DNA of 64,000 nucleotides from Heloderma charlesbogerti (Eukaryota > Chordata > Lepidosauria > Squamata > Helodermatidae). The position numbers were made by a program, and so were the translations under genes. Shown piece after piece: positions 33,981-45,222 of this stretch. How positions within the stretch are numbered: the stretch's first letter is position 1; the number at the start of each line of letters is the position of its first letter. The DNA is taken from positions 682,001-746,000 of the forward strand of contig JANEZZ010000404.1 of NCBI GenBank assembly GCA_026122225.1. Direction: 5' to 3'. Below the pieces are notes generated by a model. That model worked only from the letters and a program-made list of their open reading frames with translations. It was not told the origin of the DNA and made no database searches.

Positions 33981-34100
33981 TCACTGAGATCCCTGCTGCT
34001 GCTGCTGCTGCTGCGAGCGCCTCTCCTCCAACATCCGGCACACCCACATGGAGACAACCTCGGCATTCCCGTCATTGTACTGGACGATGAAGAGGTGGCC
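33981..34100 (-). CDS. MAP2K5: MAP2K5 terminal coding exon with glutamine tract
   Basis: This exon encodes 39 residues and a TGA stop (33983-33981). It starts GHLFIVQYNDGNAEVVSMWV and continues through CRMLEERRS, seven consecutive Gln (CAG codons, 34013-33993) and Gly-Ser-Gln. Mammalian MEK5 ends at the same place with RRSQQGPP as I recall it, so this tail is longer and glutamine-rich. The kinase-domain end HPFIVQF reads HLFIVQY here. The acceptor is a clean TTGCTTCTCTTAG at 34113-34101. A GTGAGT just inside the stop region (33985-33980) resembles a donor, but read-through to TGA fits the known gene end. The other frames over the CAG run give serine or alanine runs and are shadows. Confidence 0.95.
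   Translation of the reverse strand, partial: GHLFIVQYNDGNAEVVSMWVCRMLEERRSQQQQQQQGSQ
33993..34013. repeat. (CTG)7 trinucleotide repeat inside MAP2K5 coding sequence
   Basis: Seven uninterrupted CTG on the plus strand, read as CAG codons on the coding strand. It lies at the extreme C terminus of MEK5. Confidence 0.97.
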
Positions 34101-34199
34101 CTAAGAGAAGCAAAAAGGGACTCAGCCAAGGGGCCCGAGCGTCTTACAAATGTATGTAAGAATACATACATATGAAGATCTCCCAGTCTTGTACCTAAG

Positions 34200-34285
34200 A
34201 CCCTTCCAACTGGAGATTCTAGGATTTAATCAAAGACCTTCTGCAATGCAAGGCCAGTATTCTACCACTGAACTCTGGGCCCTGC
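34200..34285 (-). mobile_element. tRNA-derived SINE head fragment
   Basis: The plus strand reads 'ctggagattctaggatttaatcaaagaccttctgcaatgcaaggccag' then TCTACCACTGAACTCTGGGCC. This is the reverse complement of the GGCC-AGCTCAGTGGTAGA tRNA-like head of the SINE at 36441-36535. It lies about 100 bases upstream of the terminal-exon acceptor. Confidence 0.7.
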
Positions 34286-36440
34286 CTGGTGTGCTGTCAC
34301 TGAACTAGGATTTCCTTTTCTGGGGAGAACATTTGTTTAAGTTTTAAAAACATATAACTGGGATTGTTTTTTTTAAAGCCCAATATGAGAATGGGAATCA
34401 ATACATTGTAGGAAAAGAATGTGTTGGGTTTCCGGTCCAGCTGAAGGGCAGAAGGCAAAGAGGTTTTCCAAGTGCCTAAAATTACCCTATCTTTTTACTT
34501 AGGGGCAGGATTCCCAGGACAGATGTTGCTGCTGTGAGGCAGGTGTGTGCCATGGAACTTTCCCTTTAGTCATCCCCTGGCACATTCTCATATTTCTTTA
34601 TTTCAAAAAATGCAGGGTAGGCTAAGAAATACTGACTTGTTCAAGGCTATTGTCTGAGCTGGGATTTGAACCTGGATCTCCCATGGCCAGACCTAACATG
34701 CTGCCTAGTGCGGGGCTCATAGCCTTCCCAGGCCTCCTCTACATGGTCTTTCAACCCAGCAGCACACAGCTCCAGCTCCAGATGAACTACGCAAGATCAA
34801 AGGACAACAAAACAAAAGTCAAGATGACTGCACTCTGGAATAATTATACGAACCTCATCCATAGTCTGAGGAAACCGCTGGCTCTCATTTCCTTTGTTCC
34901 CCAATAGTTAGTTGCAACAATTAAACTGGTGTGGACTGGAGCAATATGGCCCCAAAGTTCTTAAGATAAATCAGAAGTGTAATAAGCAAAAGAGAGGTAG
35001 GTGGATGGGTGGGGGAAAGGGTGTGATTAGCAAAAAGCAGATAGAGACAGAAATGGTAGAACAGATGGTGGAGGGATGGTAGGAAGAGGTTGGAGATGTA
35101 ATCACATTAGCAAGATGGAGATTTAGCGGTTGACCCTTTGACATGAAGAAAAAACCCTATCTCTTGTGCCAGAAATACTTCACCTGCCTGTTTGCAACTC
35201 TGTAACCACTTATTTTATTGTTAGCGTTTAGGCAGGCAAGTCCCTTCCATGTCTCCTCTGATGTATTTCTTTTTTAAGCCTCCAATCATTCTGGATGACA
35301 CAAAGACCCCAAAGTATTTTTAGGTTCATGCTAAATTTACACCAGTTCTGCAGTGTGAATCTGACTAAGAGACAGACTTGTCCCTCCCTCCTCTTCTCTA
35401 CCTCCCAATCCCGGGCCAGGGGCTGCACGCCTCTCCCCCTTTGGACCAACAGTGCTGGGAAAACCTCTTTCTTCCTCTAACCCCTAAAGGCTAATTCCTT
35501 TTTTCTCCTCCTCTAGTTCCGGCTAAGAATATCAGCTTTTGACAACAGGGATTAGGAAAAATAAACAATTCTGCATTATTTTTCAGATTGCCTATCTTGG
35601 TATTTGTCGGTCAAAATCTGCCCCCTCCCTAGCACTGCCCTGGTCAGTCTTGGTGCTCAGTCTTTCAGTACCCAAGTTTCTTACAGTAATTACTCTTACT
35701 GACTTCACAGAATGCCACAAGGTTAAATTCACTTAAGTGTTTGTAAAACTCTTGGGAGATCCCTGGAGGAAACGAACGAATGTCCTTATTCACAATAAAG
35801 CCTACAATTACCTGCCTGGCCTTTTAAATAAGCCAACCACAAACAAAACTGGCAAACAAGGGTCAGGGAAGAATTGAGAGAGAAACAAATCAAGATCCTG
35901 GAGACAAAAGGAGAGCACATGCACTGGGCCAGTAAAACCAGCCATTAAACAAAGTCAGTCAGTTTCTACCATGAATCTCCTTTACAATGGAGCAGCTCCC
36001 TGCTGCGGAAAAACCCATCTCACACCAGTGAAAAAGGAACTTGCCTTCTTTAGTATTAGCCATAGCACATGAGAGAGCAAGGAAATCTGGAAATGAAGTG
36101 GCAGCTAGCAGATCTGAGTATGCCATGGAGAGGAAAGACTTGGCTGCAAAGATTAACCTGAACGGCAAGGAGTCTGAGCTTAAGATAATTTCACACATTA
36201 TCACATACTCTTTCCATGATCTCATACTCCCATAGTCATCATTTGAAGACAGGAACGCTTGCTTGACATTGTGCAAAAATACTAGTTCCTCTGAAGGAGG
36301 TGGAGGAAAACTGCTGTTTTCATGGAGTCTGGCAAACTCTGCTTAAGGATTTTGGAAAACCTTCCCTTCAAAACAGATGTTTCCTTACCATTTAGAATAG
36401 CAGAAATTCATGCCTACAAATACTACAGAAACTTTCCTTG

Positions 36441-36535
36441 GGGAGGGGCCACAGCTCAAAGGTCAAGTATATGCTCTGCATGCAAAAGGTCCCAAGTTCA
36501 ATCCCTGGCATCTCTGAGTAGGGCTGAGAAAAACA
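36441..36535 (+). mobile_element. tRNA-derived SINE, 5' part
   Basis: GGGCCACAGCTCAAAGGTCAAG (box A region) is followed by GGTCCCAAGTTCAATCCCTGG (box B) and CATCTCTGAGTAGGGCTGAG. It is the head of a widespread reptile SINE; the body is missing. Confidence 0.82.
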
Positions 36536-36894
36536 AACCCATTTTCAAGATATGGATGATGCTAAACAAAGCTTGGCCAGTACTGGTAGTAGTGTGCAAG
36601 CTGGTGCCGCACCAGGCAACACAGTGACTGTAGGAAAGAGAGGACTGCTCTGGCTAGGAATTTGGAGGGGGTTGTAGGTTTTGGTCGACGTCGTTACGCT
36701 TTGCAGGTCAAAGTGACCCCAGACCAGTGAGAGGGGCCTTCTCCGGGTGGGCAGACAATTGTGGAAAGCAGAAGGATGCTAGGAAAGGTGGAAACAGACA
36801 CACAGAGCAGCCCTCTTGATTACACTTCTTTCAGTGTTTCCCCCACTGCTGAATAGTTTCCACTGAGGCAGAAGAAAAGCAGGAGATAACATGA

Positions 36895-36945
36895 GATACA
36901 GCTAGAGGGACTGAAAGAAGGCGGGGGGGGGGGGAGAGAAACAAG
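36895..36945. repeat. G-rich run in unique intron DNA
   Basis: A poly-G stretch (36921-36933) within a purine-rich segment. Simple sequence only. Confidence 0.8.
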
Positions 36946-39348
36946 CCAACTACATCAGAAATGGAACTGGCAGTTTGTGCAGGTATAATGAAGTTCCAGG
37001 CTGTTAGAAAGAGACAGAACCCATTTGTTAACCAGGCACTCTCATTCCTAAGGAAAAAAGAAACAAATACACCACAGGGAAGGAAATAATTAAAAAAAGG
37101 GAGAGAAACAAGAATGTAAATTCCAAGGGAATCTTGGTCCTTGTGCATTTCAGCAGCAAATAAAAGTCACCAGCATCAGTGGGACCCACTTTATCCATAA
37201 GCAATATTGGTCAAAAATCAGATGGCAGCAAATCTATGGCACTTAAATATTCCCATATTGATTTCCTTCATTTTTCAAGGTAACGTTGCAGAAACGTAAA
37301 TGCACAGAAGTTTGAAACACGTTTTTTCTAGCAGTGAACACTTCCCCAGACAAAAGGTGACCTTGAATTATCTGCTTGGCATGGGGTCAGGACCCACCAG
37401 CATCTAGAGCTCCATTAGGACCAGACATCCAACTTCAGGAGACAGAGGATCTCACCACAAGGTGTGGGGAGAGAGACTGGGGTAACACCATCCTATGGGG
37501 AGGTATCCTGGGACAGCATCCTGGAGGATGCCCCACAATCAGAATCTGTGCACCCACTGCTCCCCCTCCGCCAGCTGAGCTTGTTTTCTACTTTAGGACC
37601 CCCCACTTTCCCCCCGCCGGGCCCGAAGAACAAAGATGTATATGAGTACAAGTAGGAGCCCACACCAGGAGGTGGAGCATTGGCCTAGCAACACAAGGTC
37701 TTCCTTCCCATTGCACTAGTACTGTTCCTGAGGAGAGATTCCCTGCCTGAAGTGCCTTCAGGTTCAGAGACCCACCAGTGCACCCTTGAGTTGTTCCCTG
37801 AAAGCTGCTAGTGCAACATCCATATAGCCCAGGTCCTTGTGCCTGACCTTAGCTATCAGTGGGCAAGCTCCCTTGGTGTTCACTTGTCTCTCACCTTCGC
37901 CCACCTTTCCAGCAGAACTGGACAATGCATCTGTATTTCTTGAGAGTCGTGAACTGACCACACAGCTCCAGCAAACTGGCAGGGTTGCAACACATGGTGG
38001 TTTAAAAAAATGCCAGATAGAGTTAATTCACAAGCATGAATTTCTGTAACTAATCTCTGCCTGGAAAGGTCATAGTCAAAGGTCACAGTCATAGTACTAC
38101 TGTACATTGTATGAGCTCAACCAAGAAAGTGGAGGTGGGTGGAATAGGGCTCCCAGCACTGAGATGAAGAACCCCATATGTAAAAGAAGCATTCTAATAT
38201 CAGTTCTAGGAAAATGAAATGAAGAAAGAATGCCAACATTTGTTAAATTGCTAAGAAATGTTAAGAAGCTCTATTTATTTTTTGTTCATCTTCCTCCTAT
38301 TTCCTTTGGCCAGTGCAGTTCTTACACCTACAAAATGGATCCATTCCCTTAGCCTCCACCTCAATACTTCCAGGAGAATCGGGAAGGAACACACACAATT
38401 ATTATACTGTCCACCCATATTTAAACAGAGAAAAATATTGCAATTTCCCCAGAATTTTGCTCCTAGCTTATCCTGGGATCACAGCCTGGCCAGAGTGATG
38501 GCCAGAGCATCTCTGTTAGAACAACTTAAAAGACTCTAGGGAAAGTTCACTCTTCCTGCAGTAAGAGGTTCAGCCCTGGGAAAGGTCAGGTCAGATGGGT
38601 CTGGGGGTGGAGGTGGGTGAGTGTCAGCCAGCCTAATGTTCTCTGCCAGCTCTGAAAATGAGATAAACAATGACAAACCGGGCATTTTAAATGAACTTGT
38701 CACATCTCATTTTCTTGAGCAGGGCTGCCTTTTTAAAGCTGCTGGGTTTGTGCAAGAAGATTAACCCGTTCCAAGATGAACACCTATTGGTGGATGAGGA
38801 CAAGATAGTTCAGGGCTGTCTGGCTTCGTTTAGTAATGACTTCAAAGTGATACTTTATGGATTCCCTGCCTTTGTGGGTTTCTCCTTACTCCTGGCTGTT
38901 GCACTTCCAAAGGGAACATATATATTTAATTTCTTGCTCTGCCTGTGAAGGAACTTTCTTGAACTTGAGTTTCACCAACAAGGTCTTTAAACAATTAACA
39001 GTGTTTGCACTGAGTTCCTGTCTTCTCCTCTGAGGACAAGGCAGCTGGGAGCTGCTCAGTGAGATGGCCTGGTGTATTCTGTCAGTGGGTGAAGACCTTT
39101 TCATACCCAAAAGCTTTCCCTGGCTAATGATAATGGATGGGAGTTGACTTTATTTAAGGCTGTTCTGCTCCTATTTTATTCTTACTGACAGTATATTTAA
39201 AAGTATTCTTTCAATCTTTGCATTTATTACACTGTATACTACATTGCATCTTGGTTTATGTTTATTTGTAATGGTTTATGAATCTTTTTTATAGAAGAGA
39301 CTAATCTATATATGAAATAAATATATGGATTAAAACAGTCATATATGG

Positions 39349-39522
39349 CAGGGGCAGGGAATGTTTTTCTCTCTCGAGGGCTGTGCTCCCGTCAGGGTCT
39401 GCAGGCTGGCAGTGAGCAGGGCTGCAGCTGAAGTGGGCAGAGTTTGCCAAGTGGACTGAGGCCTACATGAAACTTGGCTATGGTCCACATGTGGCCCTTG
39501 GGCTTGCAGGTTTCTCACCTTG
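39349..39522. mobile_element. hAT-like MITE, family 2
   Basis: It begins CAGGGGCAGGGAATG with 'gagggctgtgctcc' and ends 'ggcccttgggcttgcaggtttctcaccttg'. It is the same family as 29843 and 32562. Confidence 0.75.
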
Positions 39523-39664
39523 ATGTACAGAATTCTTCAGAAATAAATAATCGAAGTGAAGGTTCCTCTTCCCTCACCTGTCATCTCCAGAAGCCATTCC
39601 AACAGGCTGTATTGAGGGAAATGAGGAGGGGAAGCGGGGCCATTCCATGAGCCCTGCTAAAAGA

Positions 39665-39838
39665 CTCCCCCCGCTTCCCTCTCAATTCCTTTCTCCTTGT
39701 GTGTCGTGTCTGTTTAGACGGTAAGCCTGCAGGCAGGGACTGTCTTATTTTACGTATTATTTGTAAGCCGCTCTGGGAGCCTTTTTGGTTGAGGAACGGG
39801 CTAAAAATACTCGAAATAAATAAATAGAGTGGTTTATT
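39665..39838 (+). mobile_element. L2-like LINE or SINE 3' tail
   Basis: GTAAGCCTGCAGGCAGGGAC, TTTGTAAGCCGCTCTGGGAG, CTTTTTGGTTGAGGAACGGG and an (AAATA)n end are typical of L2-mobilised 3' ends. No coding part is present. Confidence 0.7.
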
Positions 39839-40017
39839 ACACAGCATAAACATTTGAAAACACATTTTGTTATAAATTGTACAAATACGATTTAAGATGT
39901 TAAATACCTCAACAGCATCTATGAAACTACAAAGCCGAGGGCAAGCCAAAAGTGCTTTTACAAAAAAAGAGGAAAAAAAGGACCTTCTCTTCACATGCGT
40001 CTTAAAATGCCCCTCAT

Positions 40018-40330
40018 GTCAAGGAGACCTTGGGCAGCAGCCTCCATGAGACTGGAGTCATCACAAAAAACACCCTGCTCCTAATCCAAGCAGATGATAT
40101 TACTCTAAGTGAGGGAACTGAGAGCAGAGCCTTCCCATTAAAACTGTCGGAGCTCACATGGGGAGAAGCATTCCCTAAGGTCGGGTGGAACAGGCTGCTT
40201 AAGGTTTTAGAGGTCACAACTAGCATTTTGAATTGGCCTGGAAACTATTTGGAAACCAGTGCAATGCAATTCTCGAGGACTGCATTGATCCCACCAACTT
40301 CATCTCATCAAATATTGAGCTGAGGTACAC
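40018..40330 (+). mobile_element. Interspersed repeat, 3' half of an unnamed squamate family
   Basis: 'ggcagcagcctcc', 'aggttttagaggtcacaactagcattttgaattggcctgg' and 'ggaaaccagtgcaatgcaat' match a common reptile repeat body whose other half is at 21030-21480 and which also appears around 53620-53770. The class is unknown to me. Confidence 0.55.
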
Positions 40331-42102
40331 TTGACTTCCCCCGAAACACCCAGTGGTGTCCACGGCTGCTGTGAGTTTTAAAAGCAGGACAAGCGCTGCC
40401 AATAAACCAGACAGATTCTCCGTATTTTCAGAAATGGTAAATAAAGAATAAATGGGGCTGACTCAATTTACCTATAAATAGGGCCAGCCCAAGACACTGT
40501 GTTGCCTGAGCCAAAGGACAAGATGCCCCCCAGTTCACTTACAGAAGCCAACTGGGCTGGCAGCTGAATCTTACTTCAACAGTGGTTGAACAGTGGTTCG
40601 TCCACTGCGCCTGAGGGCAGCAGTCTAGCTTAGGGCATGCAGGACAAGCTGCCTGGAACATAGAGCGGTGTCCTCCAACAGACAGGAGTGGACAGGGGGC
40701 TGCCACCATCTTACCATCTAACATCTGCTGCCCCCGGCAACCATCTCAGTCTGCCTAGTGGTAGGGCTGGCCCTGGATAGAACAGAGGGGACAGCTGCAT
40801 TTTCATTAAACCCAGGTCTGAGGAAACATCTGGCTCCAAAACAATAAATAAAATGGAAGATCCTAACTGTTGCAGTTGGAAGCAACCTTATCAGAAGGAT
40901 CGTGGTGCCCTCCGACGGCACTTCAAGTACAGTTTATTAGTGTGTGATATTAAAAGGGTGTTTGTATTGCATGATATAATGCAATGGGACCGTGGGCACT
41001 CTGCAGAAAGACCTTGCACTCAGAAGCGTAATGAACCCAGAGCCCAGCAAACATTATACTGTACATTAACCTATCGTTAACAGCACATTAGGGCTAGGGG
41101 CATCGCACGCTTGCTGGTCAGGACTCCAGTCAGGACAGCACAGAGAGAGAGAGAGAAAAACACACCGTGCCTTCATAAGCTTAAAGCAAACAGAGAAAAT
41201 AAGTATTCCTTATGACTACAGGGCCTGATTTGTAAAAGGATCTTCTCACAGCTTAGAATGTGATTGTGAGACTCTGTTCTTCTCACTGAAAAAAGAACAG
41301 AGCAGTTTGACCTGAAGTATTCAGAACTGGTAGGCTGGTGTTCTCTGTGTGTGCAATAGTGCAGTGTGTGGGGTTTTCATTGGACAGAATATGGCAGTCG
41401 CAGGGTCTTTTCTGCCTGGAACTTGCCGCGCGTAGCTTATAAGCGTCTTTGGCTCAGTCCTGGCACATTTCTATGACTATCACGCTTTCCTGTTCTGCTC
41501 GGATTCCAAAAGCAGTTGGCTTTTGTTTTCTCCTGATCAGCAGGCACAAGAATTGGCTGAACCTCAGTGGAAAGGTCACGCGGGAGTCAATTCTAGTATT
41601 GCCTTGGAGATGTCCTGAAGAACACGGGGACACTGCTGATGCCAGAGACCTCCACCAGCTGGTTGTCAGCACCCTGTTGCCGCCTCCTCCTCAAACTCCT
41701 GCCCTGTGCCTCCTGTGGGACGGCTTCATTTGACCAGAGAAGCATCCCCTCCACACACATACAAGCCGGGTAAGCCACTTCTTCTCATTAATTCAAGTCC
41801 CTCTTTAAAATCCAAAACATTTTAATGGCTTTCCTGAGCCATCTCACTCTAGTTTGGTGGCAGTGAATTTCTTCACTGCCACCAGATCTCCACAAATAAG
41901 TGTGTATTACTCATTGTCAGTCTATAGTTGCTCCCTCAAATGGACTATAGGCACTGTCGATATTGCATGAAGGTTAAACAGTATCCATACTAGTAGTCAA
42001 AATCAACAGCATCTGGCCTATTGTATGAGTATGCAGCTAAATATAGACTTTGCTATTGCTATGCTTGCCCTCAGTACTAAAGAAACAGAGCAAGCAAGAC
42101 AA

Positions 42103-42185
42103 TAATAGTTTATTTGGACAAATTAGTGTTCCGAAAATTCAGAATGCAAGTTTTTGAGCGACACAACACTCTTCAGAGGGTTGGA
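42103..42185 (-). mobile_element. Penelope-like terminal fragment with eroded hammerhead
   Basis: The minus strand reads CTCTGAAGAGTGTTGTGTCGCTC, AAAAACTTGCATTCTGAATT and GTCCAAATAAAC. It is the terminal-repeat end of the family at 51932-52567. The CUGAUGA and GAAA boxes are both altered. Confidence 0.5.
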
Positions 42186-42489
42186 GGTCTGCAAGTCAAT
42201 GCTCAAAGCAACAACAACAAAATAGAGCAACCAAGGTGCAACCGACTTCCTTCCACTGACATTTTAAAATGGTGGCGTTGGCCTTTTGCACAGTTCAGTG
42301 CCCTACCACACACTGTAATTAAAATGTTCATTAGCACACATGAGAGACAATAGATTTGAATCATCCAGTAAGCTCAAGATGAGATGTCAAGAGTTGCCAT
42401 TTTAAAATCTCTCCTTCAAAATCACTGCAAACATTAATCATCCCCGCACTTCAAATGTTCTGATATCCACCTGGCTACACTATTAAAAT

Positions 42490-42720
42490 AAAACTTGCTG
42501 CCCCAGGGAAATCCTACTTATTCTTAATTGTTTTGAGGCTTTGATGGGCTTTTAATCTAAGATTAATTTATGCAATTTTAAATAACTCTTCTTATGATTA
42601 ATAAGCTTGAAAATTAAAAGGAGTCTAAAGCAATTATAATGAGCATTTGGTCATAACCTCATTAGGAGAAGGAGTGAAGGATACAACGCTGGAATTCTTA
42701 CAAGATTACAATTTAAGGTT
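42490..42720. promoter_or_regulatory. Candidate conserved noncoding element in MAP2K5 intron
   Basis: Repeat-free AT-rich block dense in homeodomain and Sox-like words: TTCTTAATTGTTTTGAGG, TTAATCTAAGATTAATTTATG, GATTAATAAGC and CAATTATAATGAGC. It looks like a developmental enhancer; that is inference from motifs and unusual lack of repeats. Confidence 0.4.
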
Positions 42721-42883
42721 ACTTCCAGAGAAGTCACACAAAACTCTCCACATTGCAAAGGCAGATTAGGCCAGGTCAGTTGGGGAGAAACAGTGACTAT
42801 GGATCATCGTACTAATGGTACTGTCTCACAGGCACTGTAAGACTCAGTATTTCAGATGTCCGTGTATGTTTGAGAGAGAGGGG

Positions 42884-43020
42884 GGCATCTCTAGGTAGGG
42901 TTGGCGAAATGCTGCCTGGAATCCCAGAGAGCCACTGCTGTCTGCCCAGGTCGACAATGCTGGGCTAGAGGGACCCATGGGCTGAGTCCGTAGAAGGCAG
43001 GGCCCTGTGTCCCTATGTGA
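42884..43020 (+). mobile_element. tRNA-derived SINE, body part
   Basis: GCATCTCTAGGTAGGGTTGG, GAATCCCAGAGAGCCACTGC, GTCGACAATGCTGGGCTAGA and TAGAAGGCAGGGCCCTGTGT follow the same SINE body as 55556-55740 but in plus orientation. The tRNA-like head is missing. Confidence 0.75.
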
Positions 43021-43109
43021 GTAGCATGTCCTCTTTCTCTGAAGAGCCCCCCCCCCCACGCACACTCACAGAGGACTAAGTACATGCTAATAGTTGTGGC
43101 CGGCAGTGT

Positions 43110-43780
43110 CAATGGCTGCGTCTTTAAATTATAATGAGCCATTTATATCGGTAAAAGAGGAGCTAATTCAATTTCTCAAATTCTATTCCAAATAAACAGA
43201 TTAATTTTAATGACACAACCAACTTCTATCAGTAACTCCCAGTGCCTAAATAAATCCAAACTTTATGGTGCTGCTTTGCCTTGTCCTCAGTGGAAGTTAA
43301 AATCAGAGACCTGAAACAGGCCACACCACAGCCTTTTTATTTTTATTTCTTAAAACATGTTTAATTTAAAAATCAGAAAGTGGAGCAGGCTGCAAACACA
43401 GAGGTTGACTGAAACAAAATTTAAATTCTCGTCAAGCCCATTTAAACACAGGGGCCCTTCATAGCCAATTAGTTGCTCCATGTGAATGCAGGATCAACTT
43501 AGGCCTGGTCACTGTCAGAAGACAGCCAGCCCACTGTGAGGTGCTGGGGAGGGAAAAATTAACTAAAATCAGGAATGTACAAAATATTTATTCTCTCATT
43601 TTATCACGATGGGGTTTGCAAAGTGTAAATGAGACAAAAATCGATTCCTTGTCACCCTCAAATCAATCCCCCCAAATGGTTTGGGGCATCTGTTTCCACT
43701 AAATTTTGTTTACTATGGCAGATTTTGCCTTAATTGTAGTTGTTTATCTCTCTCAGTCCCTGGGGCCCTAATCTCCCGAT
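43110..43780. promoter_or_regulatory. Second candidate conserved noncoding block in MAP2K5 intron
   Basis: AT-rich unique DNA with AAATTATAATGAGCC, GGAGCTAATTCAATTTC, AGATTAATTTTAATGACAC and ATTTATTCTCTCATTTTATC. There is no open frame and no repeat. Regulatory function is inferred and weaker than for 42490-42720. Confidence 0.3.
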
Positions 43781-44964
43781 AACTAATACTTAACACTCAT
43801 TCCACATCTAAAGCTACTTCGAATCCTCAACAGGTTTCAGGGGCTCTTAAAATTATTGAAACGGTGGAGGCAAGAGACAGAGTTGCTTTGTGAGAGGAGC
43901 ATTCTCTTATCTACAACCAGCTGGGTCCAATCACCACAAGGGATGGCAACAACAAAGGTGCTAAAAGGCTCTTTCACAATTGCGATTGCGCCACCGGGAA
44001 TTCAGGGGATAAAAAAGAGCTTTGATGGAGAAGGGGGGGGGGATCCAAACAAGATCCCCCCTTCTTTCAGCCTTCACTCTAGCCAAAGAAAGTTACTCCC
44101 ATAATGAAATGCTGTCAATCACCATGAAAATCCAATTAAGAACCTTTCAGCATAAGCTCCCTATAGCAGAAATATTTAAGATGTAATTTTGTCAACTCTA
44201 CAAATTAGATAGTGCTTCCGAGGCATTAAAAAAAGATTAGGAGCTCCTCCCACACGTCCTGTGTACACACATCAGCCCCCCACAGGACAGAAATGTTTCA
44301 AATCCACACACACGCACCCACTTTGTGAATGCTGGAAATGCAACCTGATTCTGTAACTAGATCCCACCCAGGACCAGAGGGCTCATGCCTCAGCCCAAAA
44401 CTTCGCTCAGCAATGTTTTAAAGGCATAGCACTGTATTAAGACAATACAATAACTAATACAATACAATATTAAGACAAGACAATAACTGATTAAGACCTT
44501 TCTTTAATATTTACATTGCCCAATGGGACATGAAGATCCATCACAACCAGGTTTTTGTTATGTAAAGGAAAAATGTCTATCTCTGCAACCAACCCACCCA
44601 CCCCACATTTAGTATCTGCCAATTCAATGCATCCCGTTCCATTTGAAAGTCTATTTTTATCTGTTTATCTGTTTAGACAAATCATTAAGGGACTTGCATG
44701 CAAATGCTGTTAATTTCAGTGGGGCTTGTGTAGGAGGAGTCCCCAGTGGACTGTGTCCTAGATTAACAAGTAAGTGTTGGCTTATCTATCTACTGTAACA
44801 GTGCATGCTTTCAGACCAATTCACACAACCATACAGGGAGTTCTGTGAACATTACAGCATGCCATATGGCACAATGGTGGCCTGAATGTGCCCTCACACA
44901 GCTAGACCAGCTTTCAGCCTTCAGTGAGATGTGCAGAAAAACCTGCCATATGAGGCACAGTGGG

Positions 44965-45222
44965 TGGCTATTGGGGAAATGGTCTTTTCGGTGGTGGCGT
45001 CTCTGCTGTGAAATGCTCTCCCAAGGAGCTTTGCCTGATATTTAATCTGTTATCTTTCTAACACTAGGTGAAAACCTTGTACTCCCTGTCAAACTGATGT
45101 TATGCGGCTTTTATGTTGTTTTTAGTTTTAATTTTTTTAACTGATTGTTCTGCTTTATCTCTTCTTAAGCTGCCTGCAAAGATCTTTTTGAAGGGCAGGA
45201 TACAAAAATTATAATAAATCAA
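44965..45222 (+). mobile_element. L2 LINE 3' end fragment
   Basis: GGTGGTGGCGTCTCTGCTGTG, CTCTCCCAAGGAGCTTTGCC, AGGTGAAAACCTTGTACTCC and the AAGGGCAGGATACAAAAATT tail follow the L2 C-terminal coding and 3' UTR order seen at 27960-28216. It is 5' truncated and old. Confidence 0.8.

Noticed and set aside
33980..33985. GTGAGT at the end of the terminal MAP2K5 exon, considered as a splice donor
   Set aside because: Reading through gives an immediate TGA at the position where known MEK5 ends, followed by a polyadenylation signal.
41454..41778. Frames on both strands, considered as an additional MAP2K5 or other exon
   Set aside because: No known peptide and no matching splice phase; MAP2K5 is already continuous without it.
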